Assembly: GCF_001619955.1 (NCBI RefSeq) | Contig: NZ_LQQO01000061.1 | Span: forward strand, 1-64,000 | Direction of reading: 5' to 3' | DNA length: 64,000 nt | Source: Sphingomonas hankookensis | GTDB lineage: Bacteria > Pseudomonadota > Alphaproteobacteria > Sphingomonadales > Sphingomonadaceae | Shown here: in pieces, positions 53,217 to 62,936 of the stretch | How the letters are laid out: each line of letters opens with the position of its first letter | Numbering within the stretch: the first letter of the stretch is position 1 | Position numbers and translations under genes: made by a program | Notes under the pieces: generated by a model | Databases searched by the model: none | What the model was told of the DNA's origin: nothing | The model's input: only the letters and a program-made list of their open reading frames with translations

Positions 53217-55265
53217 ATGGTCGACCTGTCACGCCGCACCCTCCTGTCCACCGGTGCCGCTCTTGTCGGGGCGGCGGCGTTGCCCGCGTCGATCGCCCGT
53301 GCCGCCGCGATCGCGCCCGACCGGCGCACGGGCACCATCGCCGACGTCCAGCATGTCGTGATCTTGTGCCAGGAAAATCGCGGCTTCGACCATTATTTCG
53401 GCACGTTGCGCGGGGTGCGCGGGTTCGGCGACCGCTTCCCGATCCCGACGCCCGGCGGCACTGTCTGGCAACAGAGCGACCGCACCGCGCCGGGCGGTCC
53501 GCGCGTCACCAGCCCCTTCCATCTCGATACCCGCCGTCAGTTCGAACTGATGCGGATGGAGGGCACGCCGCACGCCTGGCCCGATGCACAGCGGGCATGG
53601 GACCAAGGCCGCATGGCGCATTGGCCCGAGGCCAAGCACCCGCGCGCGATGGGGCATTACGCCCGCGCCGACATCCCCTTCCAGTTCGCGCTGGCCGAGG
53701 CGTTCACGATCTGCGACGCCTATCATTGCGCGACGCAGACCGGGACCAACACCAACCGGCTGGTGCTGTGGACCGGCACCAACGACCCCGCCGGCACCCA
53801 TGGCGGCCCGGCGATCGGCAATTCGCACGACAATTTCGTCGATCAGGGCGGCGCCCCCGATCCCTATCGCTGGACCACCACGGTCGAGCGGATGCAGGCG
53901 GCCGGCATCGACTGGCGCATCTATCAGGACATGGCGGATAACTTCACCGACAATCCGCTGGCCGGCTTCGCGGCGTTTCGCGAGGCGCATGCCGGGCGCG
54001 GCGATGCTGAGCTGAAGGACCGGGCGCTGACCACGCGTGGCCCCGAGCAGTTGAAGGCCGACGTGCTCGCCGGCCACCTGCCACAAGTGTCCTATGTCAT
54101 CGCCACCGCCGCCGGGTCCGAACATCCCGGCCCCTCCAGCCCGGCACAGGGCGCGGACTATGTCGCAAGCATCCTCGACGCGCTGACCGCCGACCCGAAG
54201 GTCTGGGCGCGCACCGTGCTGCTGGTGATGTTCGACGAGAATGACGGCTTTTTCGACCACGTTCCGCCCCCCGCCCCGCCGTCGCGCGGGACGGACGGCA
54301 AGCTGCTCGGCGGATCGACCGTCGATCTGGCCGGCGCCTATCACGACATGCCGAGCATCGGCGACAAGGACATCGACCTGCCGGAGTATCGCAGTCGCCC
54401 CTATGGCCTCGGCCCGCGCGTGCCGCTCTATGTCGTATCGCCGTGGAGCCGGGGCGGCTGGGTTAATTCGCAGACCTTCGACCACACCTCGGTCATCCGC
54501 TTCCTCGAAACGCGCTTCGGGTTTCACGAACCCAATATCGCGCCGTGGCGGCGGGCGATCTGCGGCGACCTGACCAGCGCGTTCGACTTTGCGGCAAGCG
54601 ACACCGCCGCGCCGCGCCTGCCCGATCCGGGCGCGGACGCGCGGCGCGCCGCCGCACTGAAAGGACAGGTCGATCCCCCCGCCCCGCCCGCCGCCGCGCC
54701 ATGGCAGGAACCGGGCGTCCGCCGCTCGCGCGCGCTGCCCTATCGCCTGGAGGCGACCGAGCGCGTCGCCGATACCGGCCTGACCCTGCGCTTCGCCGCC
54801 GATGGCGCGGGCGCCGTGTTCCACGTCTACGACCGGCACGCGCTTGACCACCCGCCGCGTCGCTACGTCGTGGGGGCAGGCAGCCGGATCGAGGGGCATT
54901 GGCCGTTCGACGCGGACGGTCGGTACGACCTGTGGGTGCTGGGGCCGAACGGCTTCCACCGCCATTTCGTCGGCACGCGGGGCGACACGGTGCCGCCGGT
55001 CGCCTGGACGGTCGGCGACGCCGGCCTTGCCGTCATCACGCCGGGCACCGGGTTGCGCCTGCGTCGCCTCACCCCCGGCGGCGGCGCGACCGAGGAAGCG
55101 CTTGGCACGGGCCGCCACCGCTGGTCGCTCGAACAGGCGCTCGGCTGGTATGACCTGACGCTGACCCATGCGGACCATCCCGCGTGGCGCCGCCGCATCA
55201 CCGGGCGCCACGACCGTGCGGGAAAAGCGAGCGTCAGCGATCCCTTTGTCGAAAGCCTGTCGTAA
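53217..55265 (+). CDS. Phospholipase C, phosphocholine-specific
   Basis: Hydrolyses phosphatidylcholine or sphingomyelin to diacylglycerol/ceramide plus phosphocholine. The protein has 682 residues. The Tat signal SRRTLLSTGAALVGAAALP begins near residue 5. The phosphoesterase domain shows VVILCQENRGFDHYFGTLRG near 46, TQTGTNTNRLVLWTGTNDP near 177 and LLVMFDENDGFFDHVPPPAP near 337. Two C-terminal DUF756 domains (about 480-570 and 590-670) follow, as in Pseudomonas PlcN. Length matches the family. The export route would be Tat and then out of the cell. The HAD phosphatase starts on its stop codon (TAATG). Confidence 0.93.
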   Translation: MVDLSRRTLLSTGAALVGAAALPASIARAAAIAPDRRTGTIADVQHVVILCQENRGFDHYFGTLRGVRGFGDRFPIPTPGGTVWQQSDRTAPGGPRVTSPFHLDTRRQFELMRMEGTPHAWPDAQRAWDQGRMAHWPEAKHPRAMGHYARADIPFQFALAEAFTICDAYHCATQTGTNTNRLVLWTGTNDPAGTHGGPAIGNSHDNFVDQGGAPDPYRWTTTVERMQAAGIDWRIYQDMADNFTDNPLAGFAAFREAHAGRGDAELKDRALTTRGPEQLKADVLAGHLPQVSYVIATAAGSEHPGPSSPAQGADYVASILDALTADPKVWARTVLLVMFDENDGFFDHVPPPAPPSRGTDGKLLGGSTVDLAGAYHDMPSIGDKDIDLPEYRSRPYGLGPRVPLYVVSPWSRGGWVNSQTFDHTSVIRFLETRFGFHEPNIAPWRRAICGDLTSAFDFAASDTAAPRLPDPGADARRAAALKGQVDPPAPPAAAPWQEPGVRRSRALPYRLEATERVADTGLTLRFAADGAGAVFHVYDRHALDHPPRRYVVGAGSRIEGHWPFDADGRYDLWVLGPNGFHRHFVGTRGDTVPPVAWTVGDAGLAVITPGTGLRLRRLTPGGGATEEALGTGRHRWSLEQALGWYDLTLTHADHPAWRRRITGRHDRAGKASVSDPFVESLS

Positions 55266-56236
55266 TGCTCCTGTTCGCGCTGATGTTCGCCGCCGCAACG
55301 CCATGGCCCGCCCCGGTCCAGGCCGAACTCGACCGCGCCGTCGCCGCCGCCCGGCCCGGCGACTATGCCGTGTTCGACGCCGACGGGACGCTGTGGAGCA
55401 GCGATATCGAGGAAGCGGGCATCGCCTTCTTCGAACAGCAGGGCTGGCTGTCGGTCGACCGCCTGCCGCCGGAGTTGCGCCCCATGCCCCTCGATCCGGG
55501 CGAAAGCCTCTACGGTTATTATCGGCGGCTGTGCGATTTCGATGCGAAGCTGTGCCTGCCGTGGAGCGCGCAGGTCTTTGCCGGGCAACCGCTGGGCGTT
55601 CTGAAACAGCGCTTCGATGCTCTCCTCGCCCATCGTGGCGGCATTCCGGTCCGCTATGTCCGCGACGGGCGACAGGTGGACGAGACGATCGAAGCCCCCC
55701 GCATCTATGCCGCACAACGCGCGCTGATCGCGGCGCTGAAGGCACGTGGCGTCGCGGTCTATATCGTCAGCGCGTCGCAGGAAGAGGTCGTGCGCATGGT
55801 CGCGTCCGACCCGCGCTACGGCCTGTCGATCCCGCCCGAACGGGTGATCGGCACGACCATGCTGCTGCGCGATGCCGCCGGCCAGATCTCGACCGCGCGG
55901 CGCGACATTGCGCAGGGGACGGCGGCCCGCCCCGGCTATTGGTCCGCCCGCGCCGCGCTCACGCCGATGACGACGCTCTGGACCCCGCTCCCGTGGCAGG
56001 AGGGCAAGGTCGCCGCGATCATGGCCTGTATCGACCCGGTCCGCCGCCCGATGCTGGTCGCCGGCGACAGCGGCAGCGACTGGGCGATGCTGTTTCATTC
56101 GGGTGGCGTGCGGCTGTGGATGGACCATGACGCGCCGACCACCCGGCGGTTGCGCGCCATGCGCGACGCACGCGGCGGCGAGGGCAAGGACCGCTGGATC
56201 GATGTCGACCGGCGCGCGCTGGCGCCGGTCGACTGA
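55265..56236 (+). CDS. Periplasmic HAD phosphatase, phosphorylcholine phosphatase-like
   Basis: A 323-residue HAD hydrolase with a signal peptide (LLFALMFAAATPWPAPVQA). Motif I is YAVFDADGTLWSSD near 36, motif II GVAVYIVSASQEEV near 160, and motif III/IV VAGDSGSDWAMLFHSG near 265. The closest known pattern is Pseudomonas phosphorylcholine phosphatase (PchP), which takes phosphocholine released by phospholipase C to choline and phosphate. Coupled to the phospholipase gene by TAATG. Specificity for phosphocholine is an inference from sequence style and context. Confidence 0.82.
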   Translation: MLLFALMFAAATPWPAPVQAELDRAVAAARPGDYAVFDADGTLWSSDIEEAGIAFFEQQGWLSVDRLPPELRPMPLDPGESLYGYYRRLCDFDAKLCLPWSAQVFAGQPLGVLKQRFDALLAHRGGIPVRYVRDGRQVDETIEAPRIYAAQRALIAALKARGVAVYIVSASQEEVVRMVASDPRYGLSIPPERVIGTTMLLRDAAGQISTARRDIAQGTAARPGYWSARAALTPMTTLWTPLPWQEGKVAAIMACIDPVRRPMLVAGDSGSDWAMLFHSGGVRLWMDHDAPTTRRLRAMRDARGGEGKDRWIDVDRRALAPVD

Positions 56237-56238
56237 CC

Positions 56239-57598
56239 TCACGCGACCGCGGGTCGGCGCAGCGTCGCCACGATCCGGTCGACGACCGCCAGCACCAGCA
56301 GCGACGCCCCGAACAGCGGCAGGAACACGCCCGCCACGGCCAGCAGCGTGATCGCCCCGCGCAGCCGTGCCCCGCTGACCGGCGGTGGCGTGGCCAGCCT
56401 GCCCCTGGGGCGCCGGCGCCACCACATCGTCACGCCGCTGACCACCAGCAGGATGATGGCGATGCATGGCAGCAGCATCAGCAGCTGGTTGGGCAGCCCG
56501 AAATAACGGCCCATATGGATCTGCGCGCCCAGCTCGACCGCCTTCGCCCCGATGCCGTAGCGGTTCCAGCCATTCTCCCACAACAATCGCCCCGACCAGC
56601 GGTCATATTGCAGCGTGCGCTGTCCCTCGGGATGCCGGGGGGTGACCATCACGGTGTAGATGCCGGTCGGGCCGGACGGCAGGTACAGGCGATAGCCCCC
56701 GGTGATCCCCGCCGCCTGTGCCTTCGCGGCGATCGCGTCGGCGCCGGCGACCGCCGCATCGTCCGCGTCGGCGTGATGCCCGCCGCCGCCATGCTCGGCA
56801 TGGGCGGGGTCGGATGCCGTCATCGGAGCGGTCTCCTGACTCCACGGCACGCCACCCAGCGTCGCCATCGGCGTGCTGCGTGGCGAGACACGGTCGAAGC
56901 GGGCAGCCTCGTTACCGATGCCCATCGCGGTGAACGCGCCGCGCACCAGCGGCCCCTGCACCACCGCCCAGGGGAGCCCGGTCAGCAGCAGGAACGCGAT
57001 CAGCGCGACGCTCCACACCCCCGTCACCGCATGCAGGTCACGCCAGAACACGCGGCCCCGCGCCCGCAGCCGCGGCCACAACACGCCCGCCATCGACCGC
57101 CGCCCGCGCGGGCCACCACAGGAACAGCCCCGACGCGATCAGCATCAGCGCCCAGCACGCCGCCAGCTCCACCACCGCATCGCCCCATGGCCCGAAGGTC
57201 AGCGACCCGTGCATGACGTCGGCGAACCCGACCAGCGTATGGGCGTAGACATAGCTGCCCAGCACCCGTCCCGATGCCGGGTCGACCATCACCTGTCGCG
57301 GCTCGCCGCTTGCGGCATCGATCCACACCTTTGCCGGACGGGTCGGCGCCTCGGGCAGGTCGATCCGCGTCGGCACGCCAGGGACCGCCGTCACCGCCGC
57401 CGCGATCATCCGCGACGGCGGGAGCGGACGAGCGACCGGCGCGACGATCTGCAGATCGGGCATCAGCGCATCGTTCAGCTCGTCCTTGAACAGATAGATC
57501 GTGCCCGTGATGCTCAGGATCAGCAGGAACGGTGCGACGATCAGCCCGGCATAGAAATGCCAGCGCCAGATCGTGCGATAAAGGCGCGGATCGCTCAT
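56239..57598 (-). pseudogene. PepSY-associated membrane protein, frameshifted
   Basis: A PepSY/PiuB-type iron-uptake-associated membrane protein split by one frame change near 57110-57112. The 5' part (from ATG 57598, MSDPRLYRTIWRWHFYAGL) carries helices 1 and 2 and ends in a wrong frame after LFLWWPARAA. The 3' part, continuing in the next frame (MAGVLWPRLRARGRVFWRDL then LHAVTGVWSVALIAFLLLTG), has the remaining helices and ends at 56239. Together they give the usual length of about 450 residues. A one-base difference in the run GGG (tggcccgcg on the minus strand) would restore WWPRGRRSMAG. It could be a genuine inactivation or a sequencing error. Both parts are intact otherwise. Confidence 0.8.
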
Positions 57599-57834
57599 CG
57601 CCGGCCTCCCGGTGGGCGATGGAGCGGTCCATAGGGCCGGCGCGTTCGCCGCGACGCGACCGGCGCACGGCAAGATGGGGCCGCAGACGCGGCCGTGTGA
57701 GGTGGCATGACAGGGTGTTCCTGATGATCGCTGGGAGCCTGCGCACGACCGAAAGCGGCGTGCGGCACTCCGTCCAGACAGCAGCGCGACAGCCCCGCCG
57801 CCAGCAGCGACGAGGCCAACCGCACCGGACGATG

Positions 57835-58272
57835 TCAGGCGATCACAGGCGGCCCGCGCAACGGCGGCCGCAGCCGGGCGGGCCGTATCGTCGGCAGCGC
57901 AACGACGATCTGCAACCCCAGCGCCAGGACGAAGGCGATGGCCCCCGCCAACACCACCGGGTCCGCCCCCGCCAGCGACAGCGCGGTCAATCCGGCAAAG
58001 GCGCAGGGTTGTGGCTTGTTGTCGTGTTGGGGGGTGTCGGGTTTGCTGTGGCCGCCGTGCTGTACGGCCGTCATCTCATGATAGGCCATGGCGGCGGGGT
58101 GGGCCATCGTTACAGCTGGACTGCTGCCGGGGCACAGCGCGATAACAACGCGCCCCTCGACCAGCATGGGCATGAACCCCGCTGGCACGATCGCCTTCAT
58201 CGCTAACGCGATGGCGATTGCCAGCAGCGCCGCTGCCTTATGGGTCAGGATCAGGCGTCGGAGGATTGCCAC
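57835..58272 (-). CDS. DUF2946 family membrane protein
   Basis: A 145-residue protein with an N-terminal membrane helix ([20 protein letters not shown]), a His/Pro-rich middle ([20 protein letters not shown]) that looks metal-binding, [13 protein letters not shown], and a second helix near 110-130. This matches DUF2946, usually linked to copper- or iron-related TonB receptor loci. The start is GTG 58272. Downstream on the same strand lies the broken PepSY gene, with which it likely formed an operon. Confidence 0.8.
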   Translation of the reverse strand: MAILRRLILTHKAAALLAIAIALAMKAIVPAGFMPMLVEGRVVIALCPGSSPAVTMAHPAAMAYHEMTAVQHGGHSKPDTPQHDNKPQPCAFAGLTALSLAGADPVVLAGAIAFVLALGLQIVVALPTIRPARLRPPLRGPPVIA

Positions 58273-58370
58273 CGCGTTCTTCTACCGGAGGCGGAAGCGC
58301 TTGTCATTTGCGTTGCTGCCCCGCCACCACCCCCTTGCCCTTGCTCCGGGCAATCCCCAAAGCAGGCGCC

Positions 58371-60203
58371 ATGGCACAGGAATCTCCACTCGACCGGTTT
58401 CGCGACGTCCTGCGCGGCACCTCGCGCGCGCTTGCCGAGGAGCCGGAAGTGGAACTGGGCTTTACCGCCGACGCGCCGGTCGCATCAGGCAAGCATATCA
58501 AGGTGCCTATGCCCGCGCGCGCGCTGCCCGCCGATCAGGTGGCGGAGGCCCGGGGCCTGGCCGACGGGTTTGCGCTGAAGATGCGCTATCACGACACCGC
58601 GCTTCACGCCCGCGCGGCGCCGGGCGATGCGGTGGCGCGCGCGGTGTTCGATGCGGTCGAACAGGCGCGGGTCGATGCGATCGGGTCGGCGGGCTATGAC
58701 GGGATCGCCGACAATCTGGATCAGGCGCTGGCGATGCGGATGCGCTCCGACCCGATCACCCGCGCGCGCACCCGCGCCGAAGTGCCGCTATCGACCGCCG
58801 TCCAGCTGATGGTGCGCGAACGGCTGACCGGGCGGATGCCGCCCGCCGCCGCGATCCCCGCCATGGCGCTCGTCGCCGACTGGATCGAGGAACGTGCCGG
58901 CGCCCAGCTCGACGCATTGTCCGCGCTGGCTGGCGATCAGGCGGCGTTCGGGCGCGGCATCACCCGCATCCTCCAGGACCTCGAACTGGTCGAGGGCGAG
59001 GTCGAGCCCGAACAGGCCGATGACGGCGGCGACGATTCCGAAGGCGAGGACGAGGAAACCCCGCAGGACGACGGCGAGGACGAAGGCGAACAGCAGGGCG
59101 GCGAAGGGCAGGTCGAGGCGCGCGGCGAGGACCGCAGCGACGACGAGCAGTCCGATGGCCAGTCGGACGACATGTCCGAGGATGTCGATGCGCAGGGCGA
59201 CGACATGGCCGATGGCGAGGACGAGGGCGGCATGATGCCCGTGCGCCCCAACCGCCCCTTTGCGGACCTCAACACCCAGTTCGACTATCGCGCCTTCACC
59301 ACCAAGTTCGACGAAGTGATCGCCGCGACCGAACTGTGCGAGGCCGACGAGCTGGAGCGGCTGCGTGCCTATCTCGACCAGCAGCTGGTGCAGTTGCAGG
59401 GGGTGGTGACGAAGCTCGCCAACCGGTTGCAGCGCCGGTTGATGGCGCAACAGTCGCGGTCATGGGACTTCGACCAGGAAGAAGGGCTGCTCGACGCCGC
59501 GCGGCTGGCCCGCGTGGTCATCAATCCGGCGCAGTCGCTCAGCTACAAGATCGAGCGCGATACCGAGTTTCGCGATACCGTCGTCACGCTGCTGATCGAC
59601 AATTCGGGGTCGATGCGCGGCCGTCCGATCGGCATCGCGGCGATCAGCGCCGACATCCTCGCCCGCACGCTGGAACGCGTCGGGGTGAAGGTCGAGATCC
59701 TCGGGTTCACGACGCGCGCGTGGAAGGGCGGGCAAAGCCGCGAGGCATGGCTCGCCGCCGGCCGCCCGCCGCAGCCCGGTCGGCTGAACGACATCCGCCA
59801 CATCGTCTACAAACAGGCCGACGAGCCGTGGCGGCGGGCGAAGAAGTCGCTTGGGTTGATGATGCGAGAAGGGTTGCTGAAGGAAAATATCGACGGCGAG
59901 GCGCTGCTGTGGGCGCATGGCCGGCTGATCGCGCGGCCCGAGGATCGCAAGGTGCTGATGGTGATCTCGGACGGGGCGCCGGTCGACGATTCCACCCTGT
60001 CGGTCAATTCGGGCAGCTATCTGGAGCGGCACCTGCGACAGGTGATCGCCTATATCGAGGGCAAGTCGCCGGTCGAGCTGGTCGCGATCGGCATCGGCCA
60101 TGACGTGACCCGCTGGTACAATCGCGCGGTCACGATCATGGACGCCGAGCAGCTGGCCGGCACGATGATCGAGCAGCTGGCGTCGCTGTTCGACAGCGAA
60201 TGA
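58371..60203 (+). CDS. cobT: CobT-type cobaltochelatase subunit
   Basis: A 610-residue protein with the CobT architecture: an N-terminal helical domain to about 210, a long acidic region (about 215-290, Asp/Glu/Gly-rich), then a von Willebrand A domain with the MIDAS motif [19 protein letters not shown] (D near 410) and [15 protein letters not shown] near 520. CobT with CobS forms the AAA+/vWA pair of aerobic cobalt chelatase; however, no cobS, cobN or other B12 genes are in the window. It is directly coupled (ATGA) to an RHH gene, the usual sphingomonad arrangement. Confidence 0.9.
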   Translation: MAQESPLDRFRDVLRGTSRALAEEPEVELGFTADAPVASGKHIKVPMPARALPADQVAEARGLADGFALKMRYHDTALHARAAPGDAVARAVFDAVEQARVDAIGSAGYDGIADNLDQALAMRMRSDPITRARTRAEVPLSTAVQLMVRERLTGRMPPAAAIPAMALVADWIEERAGAQLDALSALAGDQAAFGRGITRILQDLELVEGEVEPEQADDGGDDSEGEDEETPQDDGEDEGEQQGGEGQVEARGEDRSDDEQSDGQSDDMSEDVDAQGDDMADGEDEGGMMPVRPNRPFADLNTQFDYRAFTTKFDEVIAATELCEADELERLRAYLDQQLVQLQGVVTKLANRLQRRLMAQQSRSWDFDQEEGLLDAARLARVVINPAQSLSYKIERDTEFRDTVVTLLIDNSGSMRGRPIGIAAISADILARTLERVGVKVEILGFTTRAWKGGQSREAWLAAGRPPQPGRLNDIRHIVYKQADEPWRRAKKSLGLMMREGLLKENIDGEALLWAHGRLIARPEDRKVLMVISDGAPVDDSTLSVNSGSYLERHLRQVIAYIEGKSPVELVAIGIGHDVTRWYNRAVTIMDAEQLAGTMIEQLASLFDSE

Positions 60204-60451
60204 AGCCGGTCGCGCCGCCGGGCGGCTTTCGCGGGCCGGTGAAGCGGTCGATCACCATCGCCGGGCACGCGACCTCGATCAGCCTCGAACCCGGTTTCTG
60301 GACGGCGCTGGAGGATGCCGCGGCACGGCGGTCGCTGCCGTTGTCGGCGCTGGTGGCAGCGATCGATGCGGTTCGGATCGAAGGGGACGATCCGCCTAAT
60401 CTGGCGAGCGCGATCCGGTCTTGGTTGCTGGGCGAGGTTGGTGTGCGGTAA
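60200..60451 (+). CDS. RHH-domain (ribbon-helix-helix) protein
   Basis: An 83-residue protein. [20 protein letters not shown] near 16 and [14 protein letters not shown] near the C-terminus match the RHH_4 group of small ribbon-helix-helix proteins, which often serve as DNA-binding regulators. It overlaps cobT by ATGA. A regulatory target cannot be inferred. It ends just before the long inverted repeat. Confidence 0.82.
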   Translation: MKPVAPPGGFRGPVKRSITIAGHATSISLEPGFWTALEDAAARRSLPLSALVAAIDAVRIEGDDPPNLASAIRSWLLGEVGVR

Positions 60452-60457
60452 GTCGTT

Positions 60458-60695
60458 TTCACGCGAAGGCGCGGAGACGCGAAGAAAAAGAAGAAATGGG
60501 TTCGCGCAGAGACGTGGAGGCGCAGAGCGGGTTCGTACCCGGCAAGCGCGCGCGACCGGGAGACGACATCTTTCGCTGCAACGACGAGTGAGGCCGCTAT
60601 CGCGGAAAACCTGTCCGCGCCCGCAACCTCTCTGCGCCTCTGCGTCTCTGCGCGAAATCTATCTCCTTCTTCGCGTCTCCGCGCCTTCGCGTGAA
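60458..60695. repeat. Long inverted repeat between cobT-rhh and the glycosyltransferase gene
   Basis: Left arm 60458-60527 and right arm 60630-60695 face each other. The outer 30 bases (TTCACGCGAAGGCGCGGAGA...) match perfectly; inner parts (GCGCAGAGACG...GGCGCAGAG against CTCTGCGCC...CTCTGCGC) match imperfectly. The 100-base middle is ordinary sequence. The repeat unit is unlike families A and B. It lies between convergent genes and may terminate both. Confidence 0.8.
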
Positions 60696-60704
60696 CCCGA
60701 CCTT

Positions 60705-61721
60705 CTACGACTGCTCGGGCAGCACCGGCGACACCGTAACCTCGCCGCGGTCCCCGGCCCGATACCCCAGACTCGCCCGCCCCTTCACCGGCCCGGCCAC
60801 GTCCGCCACCAGATAGAGCGGCCGCCGCTTCGATTCGACGTACAGCCGCCCGAGATACTCGCCGATCATCCCCAGTACGAACATCTGCACCGCGCCCAGG
60901 AACACCACGACCAGCATCGTCGACGTCCATCCCTGCACCGCGCTGCCCGACAGCCAGCCGATCGCGATATAGGCGAACAGCAGCAACGACAGCCCGGTCA
61001 GCACCAGCCCCATATGGCTGGCGAGGCGCAGCGGCGCGGTGGAAAAGCCGGTCACCGCGTCCAGCGCGAAGCGGATCATCTTGCCCAGCGGATATTTGCT
61101 CTCGCCGGCCAGCCGTTCGTCGCGGTCATAGGGGAACGGCACCTGCCGGAACCCGACCCACGCCACCATGCCGCGAATGAAGCGCGCCTGTTCGGGCAGG
61201 CTCAGCAGTGCGTCGAGCGCCCGCCGGCTCATCAGCCGGAAATCCCCGGTGTCGAGCGGGATCGGGGTATCGGTTACCCGGTCGAGCACGCGGTAGAAGC
61301 CGGCGGCGGTCAGCTTCTTGAAGAAGGTCTCGCCCTCGCGCTTGCGCCGGACGGCATAGACGACATCGGCCCCTTCGGCCTCCATCGTCGCGATCATGTC
61401 GCCGAGCAATTCGGGCGGGTCCTGCAGATCGGCATCGATGATGAGGATGCGCTCGCCCGCGCACAGGTCGAGCCCCGCGGTCAGCGCCAGTTGATGCCCG
61501 TGGTTGCGCGACAGGTTGATCGCCACCAGTCGCGGATCGGACGCCGCCAGCCGCTCCATCACCGCCCAGCTCTGGTCACGCGATCCGTCGTTCACCAGCA
61601 CGATTTCATGATCGTCGCCGACCACCGCGCGCGCCGCCGCCGAAATGCGGGTGTGCAGCACGTCGAGGCAGGCGGCCTCGTTGTAACAGGGAACGACGAT
61701 GGACAGGGCAGGACGGATCAT
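60705..61721 (-). CDS. Glycosyltransferase family 2, polyprenyl-phosphate type (GtrB-like)
   Basis: A 338-residue GT2 enzyme with the nucleotide-sugar core LSIVVPCYNEAACLDVLHTR at the start, LIIDADLQDPPELLGDMIAT near 93 and TGDFRLMSRRALDALLSL near 150, then two C-terminal membrane helices (about 230-252 and 270-295). This is the layout of DPM1/GtrB-like transferases that load glucose, mannose or aminoarabinose onto undecaprenyl phosphate. The donor sugar cannot be read. ATG 61721 (MIRPALSIVVPCYN) is the natural start. Confidence 0.88.
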   Translation of the reverse strand: MIRPALSIVVPCYNEAACLDVLHTRISAAARAVVGDDHEIVLVNDGSRDQSWAVMERLAASDPRLVAINLSRNHGHQLALTAGLDLCAGERILIIDADLQDPPELLGDMIATMEAEGADVVYAVRRKREGETFFKKLTAAGFYRVLDRVTDTPIPLDTGDFRLMSRRALDALLSLPEQARFIRGMVAWVGFRQVPFPYDRDERLAGESKYPLGKMIRFALDAVTGFSTAPLRLASHMGLVLTGLSLLLFAYIAIGWLSGSAVQGWTSTMLVVVFLGAVQMFVLGMIGEYLGRLYVESKRRPLYLVADVAGPVKGRASLGYRAGDRGEVTVSPVLPEQS

Positions 61722-61817
61722 GGGCGCTGGCGTTACCCCAAGCTGCGCGACAGGAAAAGCCGGATGGCGCGGATGGTGCCGCGACGATAGGATGCGCGTA
61801 GATGAAGGAGAATGCTG

Positions 61818-62159
61818 ATGCGTGTGATCCTGCCGATCCTCCTGCTTGCGATCGCCGCACCCGCCAGCGCGCAAATCTGGGACGGGGGCCGTTCCGCCGT
61901 GCGCGAAATGCCGGCAGCGCCCAGCGCCTCGTTCGATCGCGACCTGAACGACGCGAACCGCTCGATCCGCGACGGACGGCGGCGTGGCGACCTCAGCCGG
62001 GCGGAAGCGCGTACCCTGCGCGCCGAAAGTGCGATGATCGAACGCCTTGCGAAGCAGGCGCGAGCCGGCGGCCCGGCCTGGGCGAACACCACGGCGCTCG
62101 ACGAACGGGCCCGCGCATTCGGCGCACAGGTCGCGGCGGCACGCGCCCGGCGCCGCTGA
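61818..62159 (+). CDS. Small exported protein of unknown function
   Basis: A 113-residue protein with a signal peptide (MRVILPILLLAIAAPASAQI, cleavage at ASA-QI). The mature part is highly charged with Arg/Ala-rich helices (SIRDGRRRGDLSRAEARTLR, ARAFGAQVAAARARRR) and no cysteines. No family recognised. ATG 61818 has AAGGAG 7 bases upstream, much better placed than ATG 61812. Confidence 0.68.
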   Translation: MRVILPILLLAIAAPASAQIWDGGRSAVREMPAAPSASFDRDLNDANRSIRDGRRRGDLSRAEARTLRAESAMIERLAKQARAGGPAWANTTALDERARAFGAQVAAARARRR

Positions 62160-62227
62160 ACCGCGCTTGAAATGTAGGATTTCGTCCGCCAGCGTCCCCG
62201 CGCGATGAACAGGACGGGGGTCGGGCG

Positions 62228-62887
62228 ATGATCGAGGCGGCGGTCGGGGAAGGCGGCGTCAACCGCGCGGGCGATGTGCGCGCGGTGCAATGGTTGCTGC
62301 TGCGCATCGGGATCGATCCGGGCGGGATCGACGGCATCGCCGGTCCGCGCCTGATCGCCGCGATCCGTAGTGCGCAGGATCGCTTCGGGATCGACGCCGA
62401 TGGCCGGGTCGATCCCGGCGGCGCCACCCTCGCCCGCCTGCGCGCCGCCCCGGCGCGCTGGGACGGCGACAGCAGCAACTGGCCGCAGGAGCGCAAGCTC
62501 GCCAGCCTCCACCCCCGCTTCCGCCCGCGCGTCGTCGCGGTCATCGCCCGGTTGCGCACCGAGCGGTTCCGCCCGGTCGTCGTCTATGGCTGGCGGTCGG
62601 TCGAGGTCCAACAGCGCCTGTTCCGTGCCGGGTCCAGCAAGGTGCGCTTCAGCTTCCACAATGCCCAGACGCCGGACCGCATTCCCGCCGCCTGGGCCGC
62701 CGATCTGGTCGACGAACGCTGGTATTGGCGCGAACCCGACGCCCATGTCTTTTTCCGCGCGCTGGGAAAGGCGGCGAAGGCCGAAGGGCTGGTCTGGGGC
62801 GGCGACTGGAAATTCCGCGACTGGGCCCATGTACAGGGGCGGCCCAATGGCGATCTGGCCGCGGTCCGTCGCGAAAGCGGCGCGTGA
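62228..62887 (+). CDS. Peptidoglycan-binding, M15-type peptidase (endolysin-like)
   Basis: A 219-residue protein. The N-terminal 75 residues resemble a peptidoglycan-binding domain (GDVRAVQWLLLRIGIDPGGI). The C-terminal domain (about 90-215) has VVVYGWRSVEVQQRLFRAG, SFHNAQTPDRIPAAWAADLV and KFRDWAHVQ, the zinc-ligand pattern (H...D...H) of VanY/M15-type L,D-carboxypeptidases and phage L-Ala-D-Glu endopeptidases. No signal peptide is visible, so it may be prophage-derived or exported by other means. No phage genes lie nearby. Confidence 0.78.
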   Translation: MIEAAVGEGGVNRAGDVRAVQWLLLRIGIDPGGIDGIAGPRLIAAIRSAQDRFGIDADGRVDPGGATLARLRAAPARWDGDSSNWPQERKLASLHPRFRPRVVAVIARLRTERFRPVVVYGWRSVEVQQRLFRAGSSKVRFSFHNAQTPDRIPAAWAADLVDERWYWREPDAHVFFRALGKAAKAEGLVWGGDWKFRDWAHVQGRPNGDLAAVRRESGA

Positions 62888-62936
62888 CGCCCGCCCCTTA
62901 CCGCTTGTTTACCGCCACGCCCTAGAATCGCGCGCG

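Noticed and set aside
57595..57825. A 76-codon frame between DUF2946 and the PepSY gene (GTG start)
   Set aside because: The start overlaps the end region of DUF2946 and the stop overlaps the PepSY start (ATGA), which is suggestive, but the product is Pro/Arg/Ser-rich without domain or clear ribosome site. Kept out for lack of support.
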